A stretch of DNA of 64,000 nucleotides from the NCBI GenBank assembly GCA_027488985.1, contig JAIYAR010000007.1:1-64000 (forward strand), given 5' to 3'. The translations under genes were made by a program, and so were the position numbers. Numbering within the stretch: the first letter of the stretch is position 1; each line of letters opens with the position of its first letter. Under the pieces are notes generated by a model. The model made no database searches. It saw only the letters and a list, made by a program, of their open reading frames with translations, and was not told the DNA's origin. Origin of the DNA: Comamonadaceae bacterium (GTDB lineage: Bacteria; Pseudomonadota; Gammaproteobacteria; Burkholderiales; Burkholderiaceae_C). Positions 1 through 14,347 of the stretch are shown here, one piece after another.

Positions 1-119
1 ACGTGTCCATCACAGTGAAATTGATCAACCCCATCGCCATGGAAGAAGGCCTGCGTTTCGCAATTCGCGAAGGCGGTCGTACCGTGGGCGCCGGCGTGGT
101 TGCCAAAATCATCGCGTAA
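1..119 (+). CDS. tuf: Elongation factor Tu, C-terminal end (partial)
   Basis: Only the last 38 codons are present; the gene begins before the window. The translated end contains [20 protein letters not shown] and closes with [10 protein letters not shown], the conserved end of EF-Tu domain 3. EF-Tu carries aminoacyl-tRNA to the ribosome as a GTP complex. The next genes are tRNA-Trp, secE and nusG, the usual tuf-trnW-secE-nusG order of beta- and gammaproteobacteria, which supports the call. Confidence 0.96.
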
Positions 120-130
120 AGGAAATCTGT

Positions 131-206
131 AGGGGTATAGCTCAATTGGCAGAGCGTCGGTCTCCAAAACCGAAGGTTGTAGGTTCGATTCCTACTGCCC
201 CTGCCA
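131..206 (+). tRNA. trnW: tRNA-Trp (anticodon CCA)
   Basis: A 76-nt cloverleaf with an encoded 3' CCA. The acceptor stem AGGGGTA pairs with TGCCCCT, the D arm has GCTCAATTGGCAGAGC, and the anticodon loop reads TCTCCAAAA with anticodon CCA. The T arm has GGTTCGATTCC. It lies 11 bp after the tuf stop, so it is probably co-transcribed with tuf and released by processing. Confidence 0.97.
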
Positions 207-234
207 CCGGAAGCAAGGTCGGTGGATGAAAAAA

Positions 235-263
235 AAGCCCGCTACGGTGTAGCGGGCTTCAGC
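235..263 (+). terminator. Hairpin after tRNA-Trp, probable terminator
   Basis: A perfect 10-bp stem, AAGCCCGCTA (235-244) against TAGCGGGCTT (250-259), with a 5-nt loop. It is preceded by an A run and followed by TTC rather than a long U tract, so it may be a weak or bidirectional terminator. It separates the tuf-trnW transcript from secE. Confidence 0.65.
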
Positions 264-310
264 GTCTTAAGGTCGCTGAAACTGAATGCAAGTAAACGCG
301 AAAAAGAAAC

Positions 311-694
311 ATGGCTTCGACACAAATTGAAACGGTCAACACCGGCGCTGACAAGTTAAAGCTTGGGGCGGCGGTTGCTTTGCTTCTGGCGGCACTTGTT
401 GCCTTCTATATGCTCGGCAAACAAGGTCAATTAGCCCAGTGGGGTGCCTTGATTGTTGGTCTCGCCTTGGCCGCTGGTGCATTCTTTTCTGCGGAACCGG
501 GTCGTCAGTTGATCGCTTTCGGTCGCGACGCATGGCGTGAAGTGAAAAAGGTGGTTTGGCCAGCCCGAAAAGAGGCGATTCAAATCACCGCGTATGTCTT
601 TGGATTTGTGCTGATCATGGCGCTGTTCTTGTGGTTGACTGACAAGACGCTGGAATGGCTCTTTTACGACTTGATCCTGGGATGGAAGAAATAA
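311..694 (+). CDS. secE: Preprotein translocase subunit SecE
   Basis: Encodes a 127-residue inner-membrane subunit of the SecYEG channel that clamps SecY. Two N-terminal hydrophobic segments (about residues 18-36 and 44-60) are followed by the conserved amphipathic stretch [15 protein letters not shown] (about 75-90) and the essential third helix (about 91-111). The length equals that of the three-helix E. coli protein. Its stop codon overlaps the nusG start (TAATG), the classic secE-nusG coupling. The start codon is the first ATG after an A/G-rich stretch (AAAAAGAAAC). Confidence 0.97.
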   Translation: MASTQIETVNTGADKLKLGAAVALLLAALVAFYMLGKQGQLAQWGALIVGLALAAGAFFSAEPGRQLIAFGRDAWREVKKVVWPARKEAIQITAYVFGFVLIMALFLWLTDKTLEWLFYDLILGWKK

Positions 695-1287
695 TGACTG
701 ACGATGTGCTCGTTCCCACAGTGGAAGCTACTGCGTCTGCTGCGCCTACCAACCCTGATTTGCGTTGGTATGTGGTGCATGCCTATTCGGGTATGGAGAA
801 GGCTGTTGAGCGCAATATTCTTGAGCGCATCCAACGCGCCGGCATGCAATCCAAGTTCGGTCGCATTCTTGTCCCCATGGAAGAGGTTGTCGAAGTCAAG
901 AACGGCCAGAAAAAAACCACTGAGCGCAAGTTTTTCCCGGGTTATGTGCTCGTCGAGATGGTTATGGATGATGACACCTGGCACTTGGTGAAGCACACCA
1001 ACAAGGTGACTGGTTTTGTGGGTGGTGCGAAGAATCGTCCAGCACCGATCTCCGAAGCTGAGGTGATGAAGATCGTCAACCAGATGCAAGAAGGCACTGA
1101 CAAGCCCCGTCACAAGATCGAGTTTGTTGTTGGTGAGTTTGTGCGGGTGAAAGAAGGTCCTTTCACCGACTTCAATGGTTCGGTGGAAGATGTGAATTAC
1201 GAGAAAAGCAAAGTGCGGGTGTCAGTCACGATCTTCGGTCGTTCTACCCCTGTGGAGTTGGAGTTCTCGCAGATCGAGAAAACCTAA
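694..1287 (+). CDS. nusG: Transcription termination/antitermination protein NusG
   Basis: A 197-residue protein. The NGN domain (about 20-125) contains [16 protein letters not shown] and [10 protein letters not shown]. The C-terminal KOW domain (about 140-195) contains [19 protein letters not shown]. NusG binds the RNA polymerase clamp, and in proteobacteria its KOW domain contacts Rho or ribosomal protein S10. I chose the ATG at 694, which overlaps the secE stop; a longer start at 655 would lie inside secE and adds non-conserved residues. Confidence 0.97.
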   Translation: MTDDVLVPTVEATASAAPTNPDLRWYVVHAYSGMEKAVERNILERIQRAGMQSKFGRILVPMEEVVEVKNGQKKTTERKFFPGYVLVEMVMDDDTWHLVKHTNKVTGFVGGAKNRPAPISEAEVMKIVNQMQEGTDKPRHKIEFVVGEFVRVKEGPFTDFNGSVEDVNYEKSKVRVSVTIFGRSTPVELEFSQIEKT

Positions 1288-1423
1288 GACTAGTTTCGCG
1301 GCAGTAATGCCGCAGGGCATCGTGTTTATATCGACTCGACACGATGCAAGACAGAGAGTCGTTAACCCCGGGAAGCTGTAGGCGAATGGTTCGTTGAAAG
1401 CGCTATACCCGTAAGGAGAAATC
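1288..1423 (+). promoter_or_regulatory. Structured leader upstream of rplK
   Basis: A 136-bp gap with two clean stem-loops: GCGGCA-GTAA-TGCCGC at 1298-1313, closed by a GNRA tetraloop, and CATCGTGT (1318-1325) against ACACGATG (1339-1346). A purine-rich AAGGAG ribosome binding site lies just before the rplK ATG. In E. coli the rplK leader carries the L1 binding site that gives feedback control of rplKA. The position suggests the same here, but I cannot identify an L1 motif with certainty. Confidence 0.45.
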
Positions 1424-1855
1424 ATGGCGAAAAAAATCGTCGGCTTTATCAAGCTGCAAGTGCCAGCTGGCAAGGCCAACCCATCCCCACCCATCGGACC
1501 TGCTTTGGGTCAACGTGGCTTGAACATCATGGAGTTTTGCAAGGCGTTTAACGCGCAGACCCAAGGTGTTGAGCCTGGTCTGCCATTGCCCGTGGTGATC
1601 ACAGCGTTTGCTGACAAGAGCTTCACCTTTGTTATCAAGACTCCACCTGCGACCGTCTTGATCAAGAAGGCTATTAAGCTGGACAAGGGTTCTTCCCGTC
1701 CTCACGTTGACAAGGTTGGCAAGATTACCCGTGCTCAGCTGGAAGAGATCGCCAAGACCAAAATGAAAGACATGACTGCTGCTGACCTGGATGCCGCAGT
1801 TCGTACTATCGCTGGTTCTGCCCGTTCCATGGGTGTGAATGTGGAGGGCGTGTAA
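1424..1855 (+). CDS. rplK: 50S ribosomal protein L11
   Basis: A 143-residue protein, the usual length. The N-terminal domain shows [20 protein letters not shown], the proline-rich switch, and [13 protein letters not shown]. The C-terminal RNA-binding domain ends with [18 protein letters not shown]11 binds the GTPase-associated region of 23S rRNA. The stop TAA is followed at once by the rplA ATG, so the two are translationally coupled. Confidence 0.98.
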   Translation: MAKKIVGFIKLQVPAGKANPSPPIGPALGQRGLNIMEFCKAFNAQTQGVEPGLPLPVVITAFADKSFTFVIKTPPATVLIKKAIKLDKGSSRPHVDKVGKITRAQLEEIAKTKMKDMTAADLDAAVRTIAGSARSMGVNVEGV

Positions 1856-2551
1856 ATGTCCAAGTTGACTAAAAAGCAAAAAGCCCAAGTTGGTAAGATC
1901 GACAGCAACAAGCTGTACGCCCTGTCTGACGCATTGGGTTTGGTGAAAGAATTCGCTAACGCCAAATTCGATGAGTCTATCGATGTGGCTGTACAACTCG
2001 GCATCGATGCCAAGAAGTCTGACCAAGTGGTTCGTGGCGCTGTAGTGCTGCCGAATGGTACTGGCAAGACAAAGCGTGTCGCTGTGTTTGCTCAAGGCGC
2101 CAAGGCTGAAGAAGCCAAGGCTGCAGGCGCTGATGTGGTGGGTATGGACGACCTGGCCGCGATGGTTAAGGCGGGTGACATGCCGTTTGACGTGGTGATC
2201 GCAGCGCCTGACGCTATGCGCATCGTGGGTACCTTGGGTCAAATCCTGGGACCACGTGGTCTGATGCCTAACCCCAAGGTCGGCACTGTAACTCCTGATG
2301 TCGCTACCGCGGTTAAGAACGCTAAGGCTGGTCAAGTCCAGTTCCGCGTTGACAAAGCCGGTATCGTGCACAGCACCATTGGCCGTCGTTCCTTCGAATC
2401 CGCTCAGTTGCAAGGCAACTTGGCTGCATTGGTGGATGCCTTGAACAAGGCCAAGCCTGCTTCCAGCAAGGGTCTGTACTTGCGCAAGGTGGCTGTGTCT
2501 TCGACTATGGGCGTGGGCGTGCGCGTGGACATCCAGTCCATCGCGGCGTAA
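1856..2551 (+). CDS. rplA: 50S ribosomal protein L1
   Basis: A 231-residue protein with the L1 family core: [14 protein letters not shown] near residue 65 and [15 protein letters not shown] near residue 140. L1 forms the mobile L1 stalk at the ribosomal E site, and in E. coli it also represses translation of its own operon by binding the rplK leader. It starts directly after the rplK stop with no spacer. Confidence 0.98.
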   Translation: MSKLTKKQKAQVGKIDSNKLYALSDALGLVKEFANAKFDESIDVAVQLGIDAKKSDQVVRGAVVLPNGTGKTKRVAVFAQGAKAEEAKAAGADVVGMDDLAAMVKAGDMPFDVVIAAPDAMRIVGTLGQILGPRGLMPNPKVGTVTPDVATAVKNAKAGQVQFRVDKAGIVHSTIGRRSFESAQLQGNLAALVDALNKAKPASSKGLYLRKVAVSSTMGVGVRVDIQSIAA

Positions 2552-2782
2552 TCGTGAATTTGAGGTGCCTGTAATGGGTGCCTCGATGTGGTGGGCTGGC
2601 GTGACTTTCGGGAAACGACAGGCCATCCAAGACCGTTGGTGTGCAGCTCGCTGCACTTAATACTTCAACCAACGCAGATGGCGATCCCGCTGCAGATGGA
2701 ATGAATATTCTGTAAACAGTTGGTCGCTGCAATGTGGAGCACAAGCGACGCAAGTTGCAAAGTGCATTTAAAGGAGTAGACC
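2552..2782 (+). promoter_or_regulatory. rplJL leader (putative L10-type autoregulatory RNA)
   Basis: A 231-bp gap before rplJ. Its centre folds as CGTTGGT (2634-2640) paired with ACCAACG (2668-2674), enclosing a perfect GTGCAG-CTCG-CTGCAC hairpin (2641-2656). L10 bound to L7/L12 represses rplJL translation through such a leader in E. coli; I infer the same role here from position and fold. An AAGGAG ribosome binding site lies at 2771-2776. Confidence 0.6.
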
Positions 2783-3310
2783 TTGAGTCTGAATCGCAGT
2801 GAGAAAGAAGCGGTCATCAGTGATGTGACCGGCCTCGCCGCTAAAGCTCAAACGCTCGTGATCGCGGAATACCGCGGCATCACGGTCGCTGACATGACCA
2901 AACTGCGCAACACCGCGCGCAGCGCTGGCGTGAGCCTGAGCGTGTTGAAAAACACCCTAGCCCGCCGTGCTGTTGCTGGTAGCAGCTTTGAAGTTGTGTC
3001 CGACCAGATGACCGGTCCCCTGATCTATGGCTTTTCCGAGGACGCAGTAGCCGCCGCCAAGGTGGTTGCCGAGTTCGCGAAAACCAACGACAAGTTGGTG
3101 ATTCGTGGCGGTGCGTACGGCGGCAAGGCTCTGGACGTGAACGGCGTGAAGCAATTGGCAAGCATCCCTTCGAAGGAAGTGTTGTTGGCTCAGTTGTTGG
3201 GCTTGATGCAGTCCCCCATTTCCCGCACAGCACGCGTGCTGGCGGCTTTGGCGGAACAGCGTGGCGCAGGTGCAGCAGAAGCTGCTCCCGCAGAGGCAGC
3301 CGCAGCGTAA
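2783..3310 (+). CDS. rplJ: 50S ribosomal protein L10
   Basis: A 175-residue stalk-base protein. The rRNA-binding N-terminal domain contains [18 protein letters not shown] and [12 protein letters not shown]; helices near residues 130-160 ([19 protein letters not shown]) hold L7/L12 dimers. The Ala-rich tail ([12 protein letters not shown]) is common in betaproteobacteria. Translation starts at a TTG codon (2783) with a perfect AAGGAG six bases upstream, which decides the start. It is co-transcribed with rplL 42 bp downstream. Confidence 0.97.
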   Translation: MSLNRSEKEAVISDVTGLAAKAQTLVIAEYRGITVADMTKLRNTARSAGVSLSVLKNTLARRAVAGSSFEVVSDQMTGPLIYGFSEDAVAAAKVVAEFAKTNDKLVIRGGAYGGKALDVNGVKQLASIPSKEVLLAQLLGLMQSPISRTARVLAALAEQRGAGAAEAAPAEAAAA

Positions 3311-3352
3311 TCGTTGCCTGTCTGTAGTAACCAATATTGTTAGGAAATCAAA

Positions 3353-3730
3353 ATGGCATTCGATAAAGACGCATTTTTGTCCGCTTTGGACAGCATGACA
3401 GTCATGGAACTCAACGACCTGGTGAAAGCCATCGAAGAGAAGTTTGGCGTGAGCGCTGCTGCAATGGCTGCTCCTGCTGCCGGTGGCGCAGCTGGTGGCG
3501 CTGCTGCTGCTGAAGAAAAGACCGAATTCAATGTGGTCTTGACTGAAGCTGGCGCAAACAAAGTGTCTGTGATCAAGGCTGTGCGCGAAATCACCGGTCT
3601 GGGCTTGAAAGAAGCCAAGGACCTAGTTGACGGCGCTCCCAAGGCCGTCAAGGAAGGCATCTCCAAGGCTGACGCTGAAGCAGCCAAGAAGAAGCTGGAA
3701 GAAGCTGGCGCCAAGGTCGAACTCAAGTAA
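3353..3730 (+). CDS. rplL: 50S ribosomal protein L7/L12
   Basis: A 125-residue stalk protein. The N-terminal dimerisation domain (about 1-33) has [21 protein letters not shown] flexible Ala/Gly hinge (about 36-55) follows, then the C-terminal factor-binding domain with [20 protein letters not shown] and [12 protein letters not shown]. It recruits elongation factors to the ribosome. Confidence 0.98.
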   Translation: MAFDKDAFLSALDSMTVMELNDLVKAIEEKFGVSAAAMAAPAAGGAAGGAAAAEEKTEFNVVLTEAGANKVSVIKAVREITGLGLKEAKDLVDGAPKAVKEGISKADAEAAKKKLEEAGAKVELK

Positions 3731-3746
3731 TCGACCCGTTCGCATG

Positions 3747-3775
3747 GGCTGGAGGTTCCAAAAGGGCCTCCAGCC
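3747..3775 (+). terminator. Hairpin after rplL, candidate attenuator
   Basis: A perfect 9-bp G/C-rich stem, GGCTGGAGG (3747-3755) against CCTCCAGCC (3767-3775), followed by only three T residues. In E. coli a partial terminator after rplL lowers transcription into rpoBC. This hairpin lies in the same place and has a weak U tract, consistent with partial read-through. Confidence 0.6.
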
Positions 3776-3806
3776 TTTGCCGCTTGTAGGTGCCGAAATT
3801 AGTGTG

Positions 3807-3840
3807 CACTGGAAAACGGTCAAATGACCATTTTCCAGTG
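3807..3840 (+). promoter_or_regulatory. Long stem-loop between rplL and rpoB, candidate RNase III site
   Basis: The 34-nt element is almost a perfect inverted repeat. CACTGGAAAA pairs with TTTTCCAGTG, then one C-A mismatch, then GGTCA with TGACC around a tiny AA centre. There is no U tract, so it does not look like a terminator. The E. coli rplL-rpoB spacer has an RNase III-cut stem in the same position; I infer an analogous processing site. Confidence 0.5.
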
Positions 3841-4004
3841 TCTTCTGATCCGACTGCAGAAGATGCCTTGGTTCGGGTTGCGTGCAATGCGCGACCGTCC
3901 GCCAATGATTGGTAGTGGCCAATCACCAAGCCTGTTGAGAGTGGTGCTCAACACGACAGTCGCCTAGGACCCCCAGGATTCCTCAGCCTTTGCCCGGAGA
4001 TCTA

Positions 4005-7000
4005 ATGGCTTACACATACACAGAACGCAAGCGAATTCGCAAAAACTTCGGTAGTCGCGATAGCGTGCTCGAGATTCCCTACCTGCTCCAGATGCAAAAA
4101 GATGCGTACACCGCATTTTTGCAAGCCGACGTAGGCCCCAAGAAACGCACCAACGAAGGCTTGCAAGCCGCCTTCGAAGCCGCATTCCCTATCGTTTCCC
4201 ACAACGGCTTTGTGGAAATGAAGTACCTCGAGTACAACCTGGCTAAGCCAGCTTTTGACGTTCGTGAATGCCAGACCCGTGGTCTGACTTATGCGTCTGC
4301 AGTTCGTGCTAAGGTGCAATTGATCATTTACGACCGTGAGTCTTCGACCGGTCAAAACAAGGTGGTCAAGGAAGTGAAAGAGCAAGAGGTCTACATGGGC
4401 GAAGTGCCCCTGATGACCGGCAAGGGCTCTTTCATCATCAACGGTACTGAGCGCGTGATCGTGTCCCAGTTACACCGTTCGCCTGGCGTATTCTTTGAGC
4501 ACGACAAGGGCAAGACCCACAGCTCCGGCAAGTTGCTATTCTCTGCGCGCATCATTCCTTACCGCGGTTCCTGGCTGGACTTTGAGTTTGACCCAAAAGA
4601 CCTGCTGTATTTCCGTGTGGACCGTCGCCGCAAGATGCCGGTCACGATTCTGCTCAAGGCCATCGGCCTGAACAACGAATCCATCCTCGCCAACTTCTTT
4701 GTGAACGACAACTTCCGCTTGATGGACAGTGGCGCACAAATGGAATTTGTGGCTGAGCGTCTGCGTGGTGAAGTGGCACGTTTTGACATCACCGACAAAT
4801 CCGGCAAAGTGGTAGTGGCCAAAGACAAGCGCGTAACTGCGCGTCACACCCGCGAACTGGAGCAGTCTGCCACCTCACATATCAGCGTACCTGAAGACTT
4901 CCTGATTGGCCGTGTGGTTGCTCGCAATGTGGTGGACGGCGATACCGGTGAAATCGTGGCCAAGGCCAACGAAGAGTTGACCGAAGCCCTGCTGAAGAAG
5001 CTGCGTACCGCAGGTATCCAAGACCTGGCTTGTATCTACACCAATGAGTTGGACCAAGGTGCCTACATTTCGCAAACCCTGCGTACCGATGAAACGGTGG
5101 ATGAGTTCGCAGCACGTGTAGCCATCTATCGCATGATGCGTCCCGGCGAGCCACCTACGGAAGACGCAGTTCAGGCGTTGTTCCAGCGCTTGTTCTACAA
5201 CCCGGACACCTACGACCTGTCGCGCGTGGGCCGTATGAAGTTCAACGCCAAGATGGGTCGCTCGGAATCCACCGGCCCCATGGTGCTGACCAACGAAGAC
5301 ATCCTTGCTGTCGTGAAGATCTTGGTCGATCTGCGCAACGGGCGCGGCGACGTCGACGACATCGACCACTTGGGTAACCGACGCGTGCGTTGCGTGGGCG
5401 AATTGGCTGAAAACCAATACCGCACAGGCTTGGCACGTATCGAAAAAGCAGTGAAAGAGCGCTTGGGCCAAGCAGAGCAAGAGCCCTTGATGCCGCATGA
5501 CCTGATCAACAGCAAACCAATATCGGCAGCCCTGAAGGAATTCTTCGGCGCTTCGCAGCTGTCCCAGTTCATGGACCAGACCAACCCGTTGGCCGAAATC
5601 ACCCACAAGCGCCGTGTATCGGCCCTTGGTCCCGGTGGTTTGACCCGCGAACGCGCTGGTTTCGAGGTGCGAGACGTGCACGTGACCCACTACGGTCGTG
5701 TGTGCCCTATCGAAACTCCCGAAGGTCCAAACATCGGTCTGATTAACTCCTTGGCGCTGTACGCGCGCCTGAACGAGTACGGTTTCATCGAAACTCCGTA
5801 TCGCCGTGTGGTGGATAGCAAAGTCACCAACGAGATCGACTATCTGTCGGCTATCGAAGAAGGTAAGTACGTCATTGCCCAGGCCAATGCGGCCCTGGAC
5901 AAGGAAGGTACGCTGACTGGGGATCTGGTATCTGCCCGTGAAAAAGGTGAATCCATTCTGGTGAGCGCTGACCGTGTCCAATACATGGACGTGTCGCCTG
6001 CCCAGATCGTGTCGGTGGCTGCCTCCCTGGTTCCGTTCTTGGAGCACGATGACGCTAACCGCGCTTTGATGGGTGCCAACATGTCGCGCCAAGCCGTGCC
6101 TGTGTTGCGTCCTGAAAAACCGATGGTGGGTACTGGTATCGAGCGCGTAGCCGCGGTCGACTCCGGCACTGTGGTGACAGCGACCCGTGGCGGTATCGTT
6201 GATTACGTGGACGCGACTCGAGTCGTGATCCGTGTAAACGATGCAGAAGCGCAAGCAGGTGAAGTCGGTGTAGATATCTACAACCTGATCAAGTACCAGC
6301 GTTCCAACCAGAACACCAATATCCACCAGCGTCCTATCGTCAAGAAGGGCGACAAGCTCTCCAAGGGCGACGTGATTGCGGACGGTGCATCCACTGACCT
6401 GGGCGAAATCGCCATTGGCCAAAACATGTTGGTCGCCTTCATGCCTTGGAACGGCTACAACTTCGAAGATTCGATCTTGATCAGCGAGCGTGTGGTGGCC
6501 GAAGACCGTTACACCTCCATCCACATCGAAGAGCTCGTGGTGATGGCACGTGACACCAAGTTGGGCGCGGAAGAAATCACCCGCGACATCCCCAACTTGA
6601 GCGAGCAGCAGCTCAACCGTCTGGACGAGTCCGGGATCATCTATGTTGGTGCAGAAGTTCTGCCGGGTGATACCTTGGTTGGCAAGGTTACGCCCAAGGG
6701 CGAAACCACGCTCACACCAGAAGAAAAGCTCTTGCGTGCCATCTTCGGTGAGAAGGCCAGCGACGTGAAGGACACTTCCCTGCGCGTGGACCAAGGCAGC
6801 TCCGGTACCGTGATCGACGTGCAAGTGTTCACCCGTGAAGGCATTCAGCGTGACCGCCGTGCACAGCAGATCATCGACGACGAACTCAAGCGTTTCCGTC
6901 TGGACCTGAACGACCAGTTGCGTATCGTGGAAGCGGATGCGTTTGACCGTATCGAGAAGTTGTTGACCGGCAAAGTAGCCAATGGCGGCCCGCAAAAGCT

Positions 7001-8117
7001 GGCCAAGGGCACCAAGCTCGACAAGGCTTATTTGACTTCCGTGGAGAAATTCCACTGGTTTGACATCCGTCCAGCGGACGAAGAAGTGGCAAGCCAGCTC
7101 GAGAGCATCAAGAACTCGCTGGAACAGACGCGCCACAGCTTCGACCTCGCTTTTGAAGAGAAGCGCAAGAAGTTGACACAAGGCGACGAGTTGCCCGCAG
7201 GCGTGTTGAAGATGGTCAAGGTCTACATCGCCGTCAAGCGTCGTTTGCAGCCTGGCGACAAGATGGCCGGCCGTCACGGTAACAAGGGTGTGGTCTCCAA
7301 AATCACGCCTGTCGAAGACATGCCTTACCTGGCAGACGGCACACCGGTGGACATCGTGTTGAACCCCTTGGGCGTTCCATCGCGTATGAACATTGGTCAG
7401 GTGTTGGAAGTGCACTTGGGCTGGGCCGGCAAGGGCTTGGGTCAACGCATTGGCGACATGCTGCAACGCGAAGCCGCATCCACTGAGATCCGTGGTTTCC
7501 TGGAGCAGGTCTACAACAGCACCGGCCGCAAGGAAGACCTCGCGCAGTTGTCGGATACCGAAGTCCACGAGATGGCCAAGGAACTGACTAGTGGCGTGCC
7601 TTTCGCGTCACCCGTATTCGATGGCGCCACCGAAAAGGAAATCGGCGACATGCTGCAGCTGGCTTATCCGGACGAGGTCGCAAAGGCCAAGGGACTTACC
7701 GCTACCCGTACACAAGCGCAGCTCTACGACGGACGCAGCGGCGATGCTTTCGAGCGCACCACTACCGTCGGCTACATGCACTACTTGAAGCTACACCACT
7801 TGGTCGACGACAAGATGCACGCCCGTTCTACCGGTCCTTACAGCTTGGTGACCCAACAGCCTCTGGGTGGTAAAGCCCAGTTCGGTGGTCAGCGCTTCGG
7901 TGAAATGGAAGTGTGGGCATTGGAAGCCTACGGTGCTTCCTACGTGTTGCAGGAAATGCTGACGGTCAAGTCCGATGACGTGCAAGGTCGTACCAAGGTG
8001 TACGAAAACATCGTCAAGGGCGAACACTCTATTGAAGCCGGCATGCCGGAATCGTTCAATGTGCTGGTCAAGGAAATCCGTTCCTTGGGCATCGACATTG
8101 AGCTGGATCGTTCTTAA
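4005..8117 (+). CDS. rpoB: DNA-directed RNA polymerase subunit beta
   Basis: A 1370-residue catalytic subunit starting [16 protein letters not shown]. The rifampicin-binding region is wild-type in appearance: [17 protein letters not shown], then [19 protein letters not shown]. Further conserved stretches include [19 protein letters not shown], the active-site-near [18 protein letters not shown], and [16 protein letters not shown] chose the ATG at 4005; a TTG 15 bases upstream is in frame but adds non-conserved residues. It lies 19 bp before rpoC, so the two are co-transcribed. Confidence 0.98.
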   Translation: MAYTYTERKRIRKNFGSRDSVLEIPYLLQMQKDAYTAFLQADVGPKKRTNEGLQAAFEAAFPIVSHNGFVEMKYLEYNLAKPAFDVRECQTRGLTYASAVRAKVQLIIYDRESSTGQNKVVKEVKEQEVYMGEVPLMTGKGSFIINGTERVIVSQLHRSPGVFFEHDKGKTHSSGKLLFSARIIPYRGSWLDFEFDPKDLLYFRVDRRRKMPVTILLKAIGLNNESILANFFVNDNFRLMDSGAQMEFVAERLRGEVARFDITDKSGKVVVAKDKRVTARHTRELEQSATSHISVPEDFLIGRVVARNVVDGDTGEIVAKANEELTEALLKKLRTAGIQDLACIYTNELDQGAYISQTLRTDETVDEFAARVAIYRMMRPGEPPTEDAVQALFQRLFYNPDTYDLSRVGRMKFNAKMGRSESTGPMVLTNEDILAVVKILVDLRNGRGDVDDIDHLGNRRVRCVGELAENQYRTGLARIEKAVKERLGQAEQEPLMPHDLINSKPISAALKEFFGASQLSQFMDQTNPLAEITHKRRVSALGPGGLTRERAGFEVRDVHVTHYGRVCPIETPEGPNIGLINSLALYARLNEYGFIETPYRRVVDSKVTNEIDYLSAIEEGKYVIAQANAALDKEGTLTGDLVSAREKGESILVSADRVQYMDVSPAQIVSVAASLVPFLEHDDANRALMGANMSRQAVPVLRPEKPMVGTGIERVAAVDSGTVVTATRGGIVDYVDATRVVIRVNDAEAQAGEVGVDIYNLIKYQRSNQNTNIHQRPIVKKGDKLSKGDVIADGASTDLGEIAIGQNMLVAFMPWNGYNFEDSILISERVVAEDRYTSIHIEELVVMARDTKLGAEEITRDIPNLSEQQLNRLDESGIIYVGAEVLPGDTLVGKVTPKGETTLTPEEKLLRAIFGEKASDVKDTSLRVDQGSSGTVIDVQVFTREGIQRDRRAQQIIDDELKRFRLDLNDQLRIVEADAFDRIEKLLTGKVANGGPQKLAKGTKLDKAYLTSVEKFHWFDIRPADEEVASQLESIKNSLEQTRHSFDLAFEEKRKKLTQGDELPAGVLKMVKVYIAVKRRLQPGDKMAGRHGNKGVVSKITPVEDMPYLADGTPVDIVLNPLGVPSRMNIGQVLEVHLGWAGKGLGQRIGDMLQREAASTEIRGFLEQVYNSTGRKEDLAQLSDTEVHEMAKELTSGVPFASPVFDGATEKEIGDMLQLAYPDEVAKAKGLTATRTQAQLYDGRSGDAFERTTTVGYMHYLKLHHLVDDKMHARSTGPYSLVTQQPLGGKAQFGGQRFGEMEVWALEAYGASYVLQEMLTVKSDDVQGRTKVYENIVKGEHSIEAGMPESFNVLVKEIRSLGIDIELDRS

Positions 8118-8136
8118 AGACAAGGGAAAGAGTCAC

Positions 8137-12363
<4,227 letters not shown>

Positions 12364-12381
12364 TCGTCGTCAGCGAGATCT

Positions 12382-12422
12382 GAACGCCCCAAGTTGCTTG
12401 CAACTTGGGGCGTTCTTCTTTT
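12382..12422 (+). terminator. Rho-independent terminator of the rpoBC operon
   Basis: A perfect 15-bp stem, GAACGCCCCAAGTTG (12382-12396) against CAACTTGGGGCGTTC (12401-12415), with a 4-nt CTTG loop, followed by TTCTTTT. This is the strongest terminator in the window and closes the secE-to-rpoC transcription unit. Confidence 0.93.
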
Positions 12423-12455
12423 AGTGGCACAGTAGAGTGGGTGGAGGGGCGACGA

Positions 12456-13010
12456 ATGGATGTATCCATTTGGCTATGGCTGCTGTTGGCCGTGATCATT
12501 TTTTGGCTTGTCGGACTGTATAACCGGTTAATGCGAATCCGCATCCGAGCGATGGAAGTTCTCGCGGCGATGGAGCGTCAGGTTGGTTTGTGCTTGTCAT
12601 TGCTTGAAAGCTATGGGGCGAGCCAACGTCCAAATGACAACCAAGCAGACGCTGGCAGGATTGAGCTTCCGGACGGATGGGCGCGCCTAGTCCAGGCTGC
12701 ACGGCTTGTGGAAGCCATCTGGGGCACACCAAGAAAAAACGGTTTAAGTACGAATGTGCAGTTGAAGCGTTCAGAAAGCTGGACAGCCTTGCAATTGGAA
12801 TGGGAAGCTTTAATTGCGACGCCGCCGGATCTCGCAGGCGCACCAGTTCCCGATGCGATGCGCATGGACTGGGAATCTCATCGTCAAAAGGCCAAGTCCA
12901 TTCAAGACGCATTGAATGCGATTCTTGATTCCTATAACGAGGCAGTTCACGAGTACCCAGCGCGATGGGTGGCCACGCTAATGGGCTTTGAGCCCACTGC
13001 AAAAATTTAG
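12456..13010 (+). CDS. LemA family membrane protein
   Basis: A 184-residue protein with one N-terminal membrane segment (about residues 4-20, WLWLLLAVIIFWLVGLYN). A helical domain resembling the LemA family follows: an N-terminal RAMEVLAAMERQ stretch and the C-terminal YNEAVHEYPARWVATLMGF with the family's Y-N-x-x-V pattern and F-E-P-T-A end. LemA proteins have no settled function. It lies 7 bp before rsmB and is probably co-transcribed with it. The ATG at 12456 is chosen because upstream codons lie inside the rpoC terminator. Confidence 0.75.
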   Translation: MDVSIWLWLLLAVIIFWLVGLYNRLMRIRIRAMEVLAAMERQVGLCLSLLESYGASQRPNDNQADAGRIELPDGWARLVQAARLVEAIWGTPRKNGLSTNVQLKRSESWTALQLEWEALIATPPDLAGAPVPDAMRMDWESHRQKAKSIQDALNAILDSYNEAVHEYPARWVATLMGFEPTAKI

Positions 13011-13017
13011 GATTCGA

Positions 13018-14343
13018 ATGACAGACCATGAAAAAACCCCCGCGCTATGGCGGCAGTTGCAAGCGACCGCACAAGTCTTGGTTGCTGTAGAGAACGGTCA
13101 ATCGGGTAGTGCCGCCGTAGAGGCGGTACCCTCAGAGTTGCGCAGCGGCGTGCAGGCACTTGCATTCCATGCTTGGCGAAACATGGGGCGTGCCCGAGCT
13201 ATCAGGGCGCAACTCGTACAAAAGCCGCCGCCACTTGCTTCAGATGCCTTGCTGTGCCTCTCATTGTCTTTGACATGGGATGCCTCGCAAGCTCTTTATG
13301 ACGATTTCACTTTGGTCAACCAAGCTGTAGAAGCTGCAAAAAACACACCGAAAACCCGTCCTCAGGCCGCCTTCATCAACGCGTGTTTGCGTAGGTTCCT
13401 TCGGGAGAGGGACGAGTTGATTACGGCAACAAATGATCGCTCTGAAGCGCAATGGAACCACCCAGTATGGTGGATCAAACGCCTAAAGAACGAACAGCCT
13501 CGACAGTGGCAAAGGTTGTTGGCTAGTGCCAATCGGCATCCCCCCATGTCTTTGCGAATCAACGCGAGGAAAACGAATCCGGCGGATTATCTTGAGAAGC
13601 TGAAAGAAGCAGGGATTGATGTTGCCCTCTCTGAGGGCATCTTGGTTCAGCTTGCGAAGCCGGTTCCAGTGGGGATGTTGCCCGGTTTTTCGGAAGGCTT
13701 GGTGTCAGTGCAAGACGGCGCCGCACAAATGGCATCGAACCTACTGCTTAGCAATTCAACGGTCACCAGCACGTGGCGGGTTCTTGACGCTTGTGCTGCG
13801 CCCGGCGGGAAAACAGCCCATCTATTGGAGTCGTGTGATGCGGAAGTCCTTGCTCTGGAGGTTGATCCAACTCGGGCGCAGCGTATTCATCAAACCTTGG
13901 ATCGTTTAGGCCTGAAGGCGACGGTCCGATGTGCGGATGCCGCGACCCCAGACACATGGTGGGATGGAAATCTCTTTGATCGAATACTGTTAGATGCGCC
14001 GTGCACCGCCTCCGGGATCGTACGGCGGCACCCAGATATTCGCTGGTTGCGTCGAGAGTCCGATATTGCGCAACTGGCGCAGGAGCAGAAGAAGCTAATG
14101 TCTGCACTGTGGCCACTATTGAAACCCGGAGGTCGACTCTTGTATTGCACTTGCTCCATCTTCCAAGCGGAGGGTGCCGACCAGGTCAAAGCGTTTCTTG
14201 ATAACAACAAAGACGCGCTCTTGTTGCCATCGCCCGGGCATTTACTCCCGGGAAACATGCAGTCCGGTCCGCAGTTATCCGACAATCGGTCAGGTGACAA
14301 CGATGGCTTCTTCTATGCACTTTTTGAAAAGATATCCTTTTGA
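13018..14343 (+). CDS. rsmB: 16S rRNA (cytosine(967)-C(5))-methyltransferase
   Basis: A 441-residue protein. The N-terminal part is a NusB-like helical domain (about 1-140). The SAM-binding motif is CAAPGGKTAHLLE (about 258-270). The two catalytic cysteines of the m5C family are visible as DAPC (Cys329) and YCTCS (Cys379), close to Cys325 and Cys375 of E. coli RsmB. It methylates C967 of 16S rRNA. The order rsmB, DUF4390, ntrY, response regulator is typical of betaproteobacteria. Confidence 0.95.
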   Translation: MTDHEKTPALWRQLQATAQVLVAVENGQSGSAAVEAVPSELRSGVQALAFHAWRNMGRARAIRAQLVQKPPPLASDALLCLSLSLTWDASQALYDDFTLVNQAVEAAKNTPKTRPQAAFINACLRRFLRERDELITATNDRSEAQWNHPVWWIKRLKNEQPRQWQRLLASANRHPPMSLRINARKTNPADYLEKLKEAGIDVALSEGILVQLAKPVPVGMLPGFSEGLVSVQDGAAQMASNLLLSNSTVTSTWRVLDACAAPGGKTAHLLESCDAEVLALEVDPTRAQRIHQTLDRLGLKATVRCADAATPDTWWDGNLFDRILLDAPCTASGIVRRHPDIRWLRRESDIAQLAQEQKKLMSALWPLLKPGGRLLYCTCSIFQAEGADQVKAFLDNNKDALLLPSPGHLLPGNMQSGPQLSDNRSGDNDGFFYALFEKISF

Positions 14344-14347
14344 AAGA

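Noticed and set aside
1403..2656. A 417-codon minus-strand frame across rplK and rplA
   Set aside because: Antisense to two certain ribosomal protein genes, with no family features.
4875..7568. A long open frame of nearly 900 codons on the minus strand inside rpoB
   Set aside because: It lies wholly antisense to rpoB, has no recognisable domain, and is rich in His, Val and Gln as expected from reading highly biased codons backwards.
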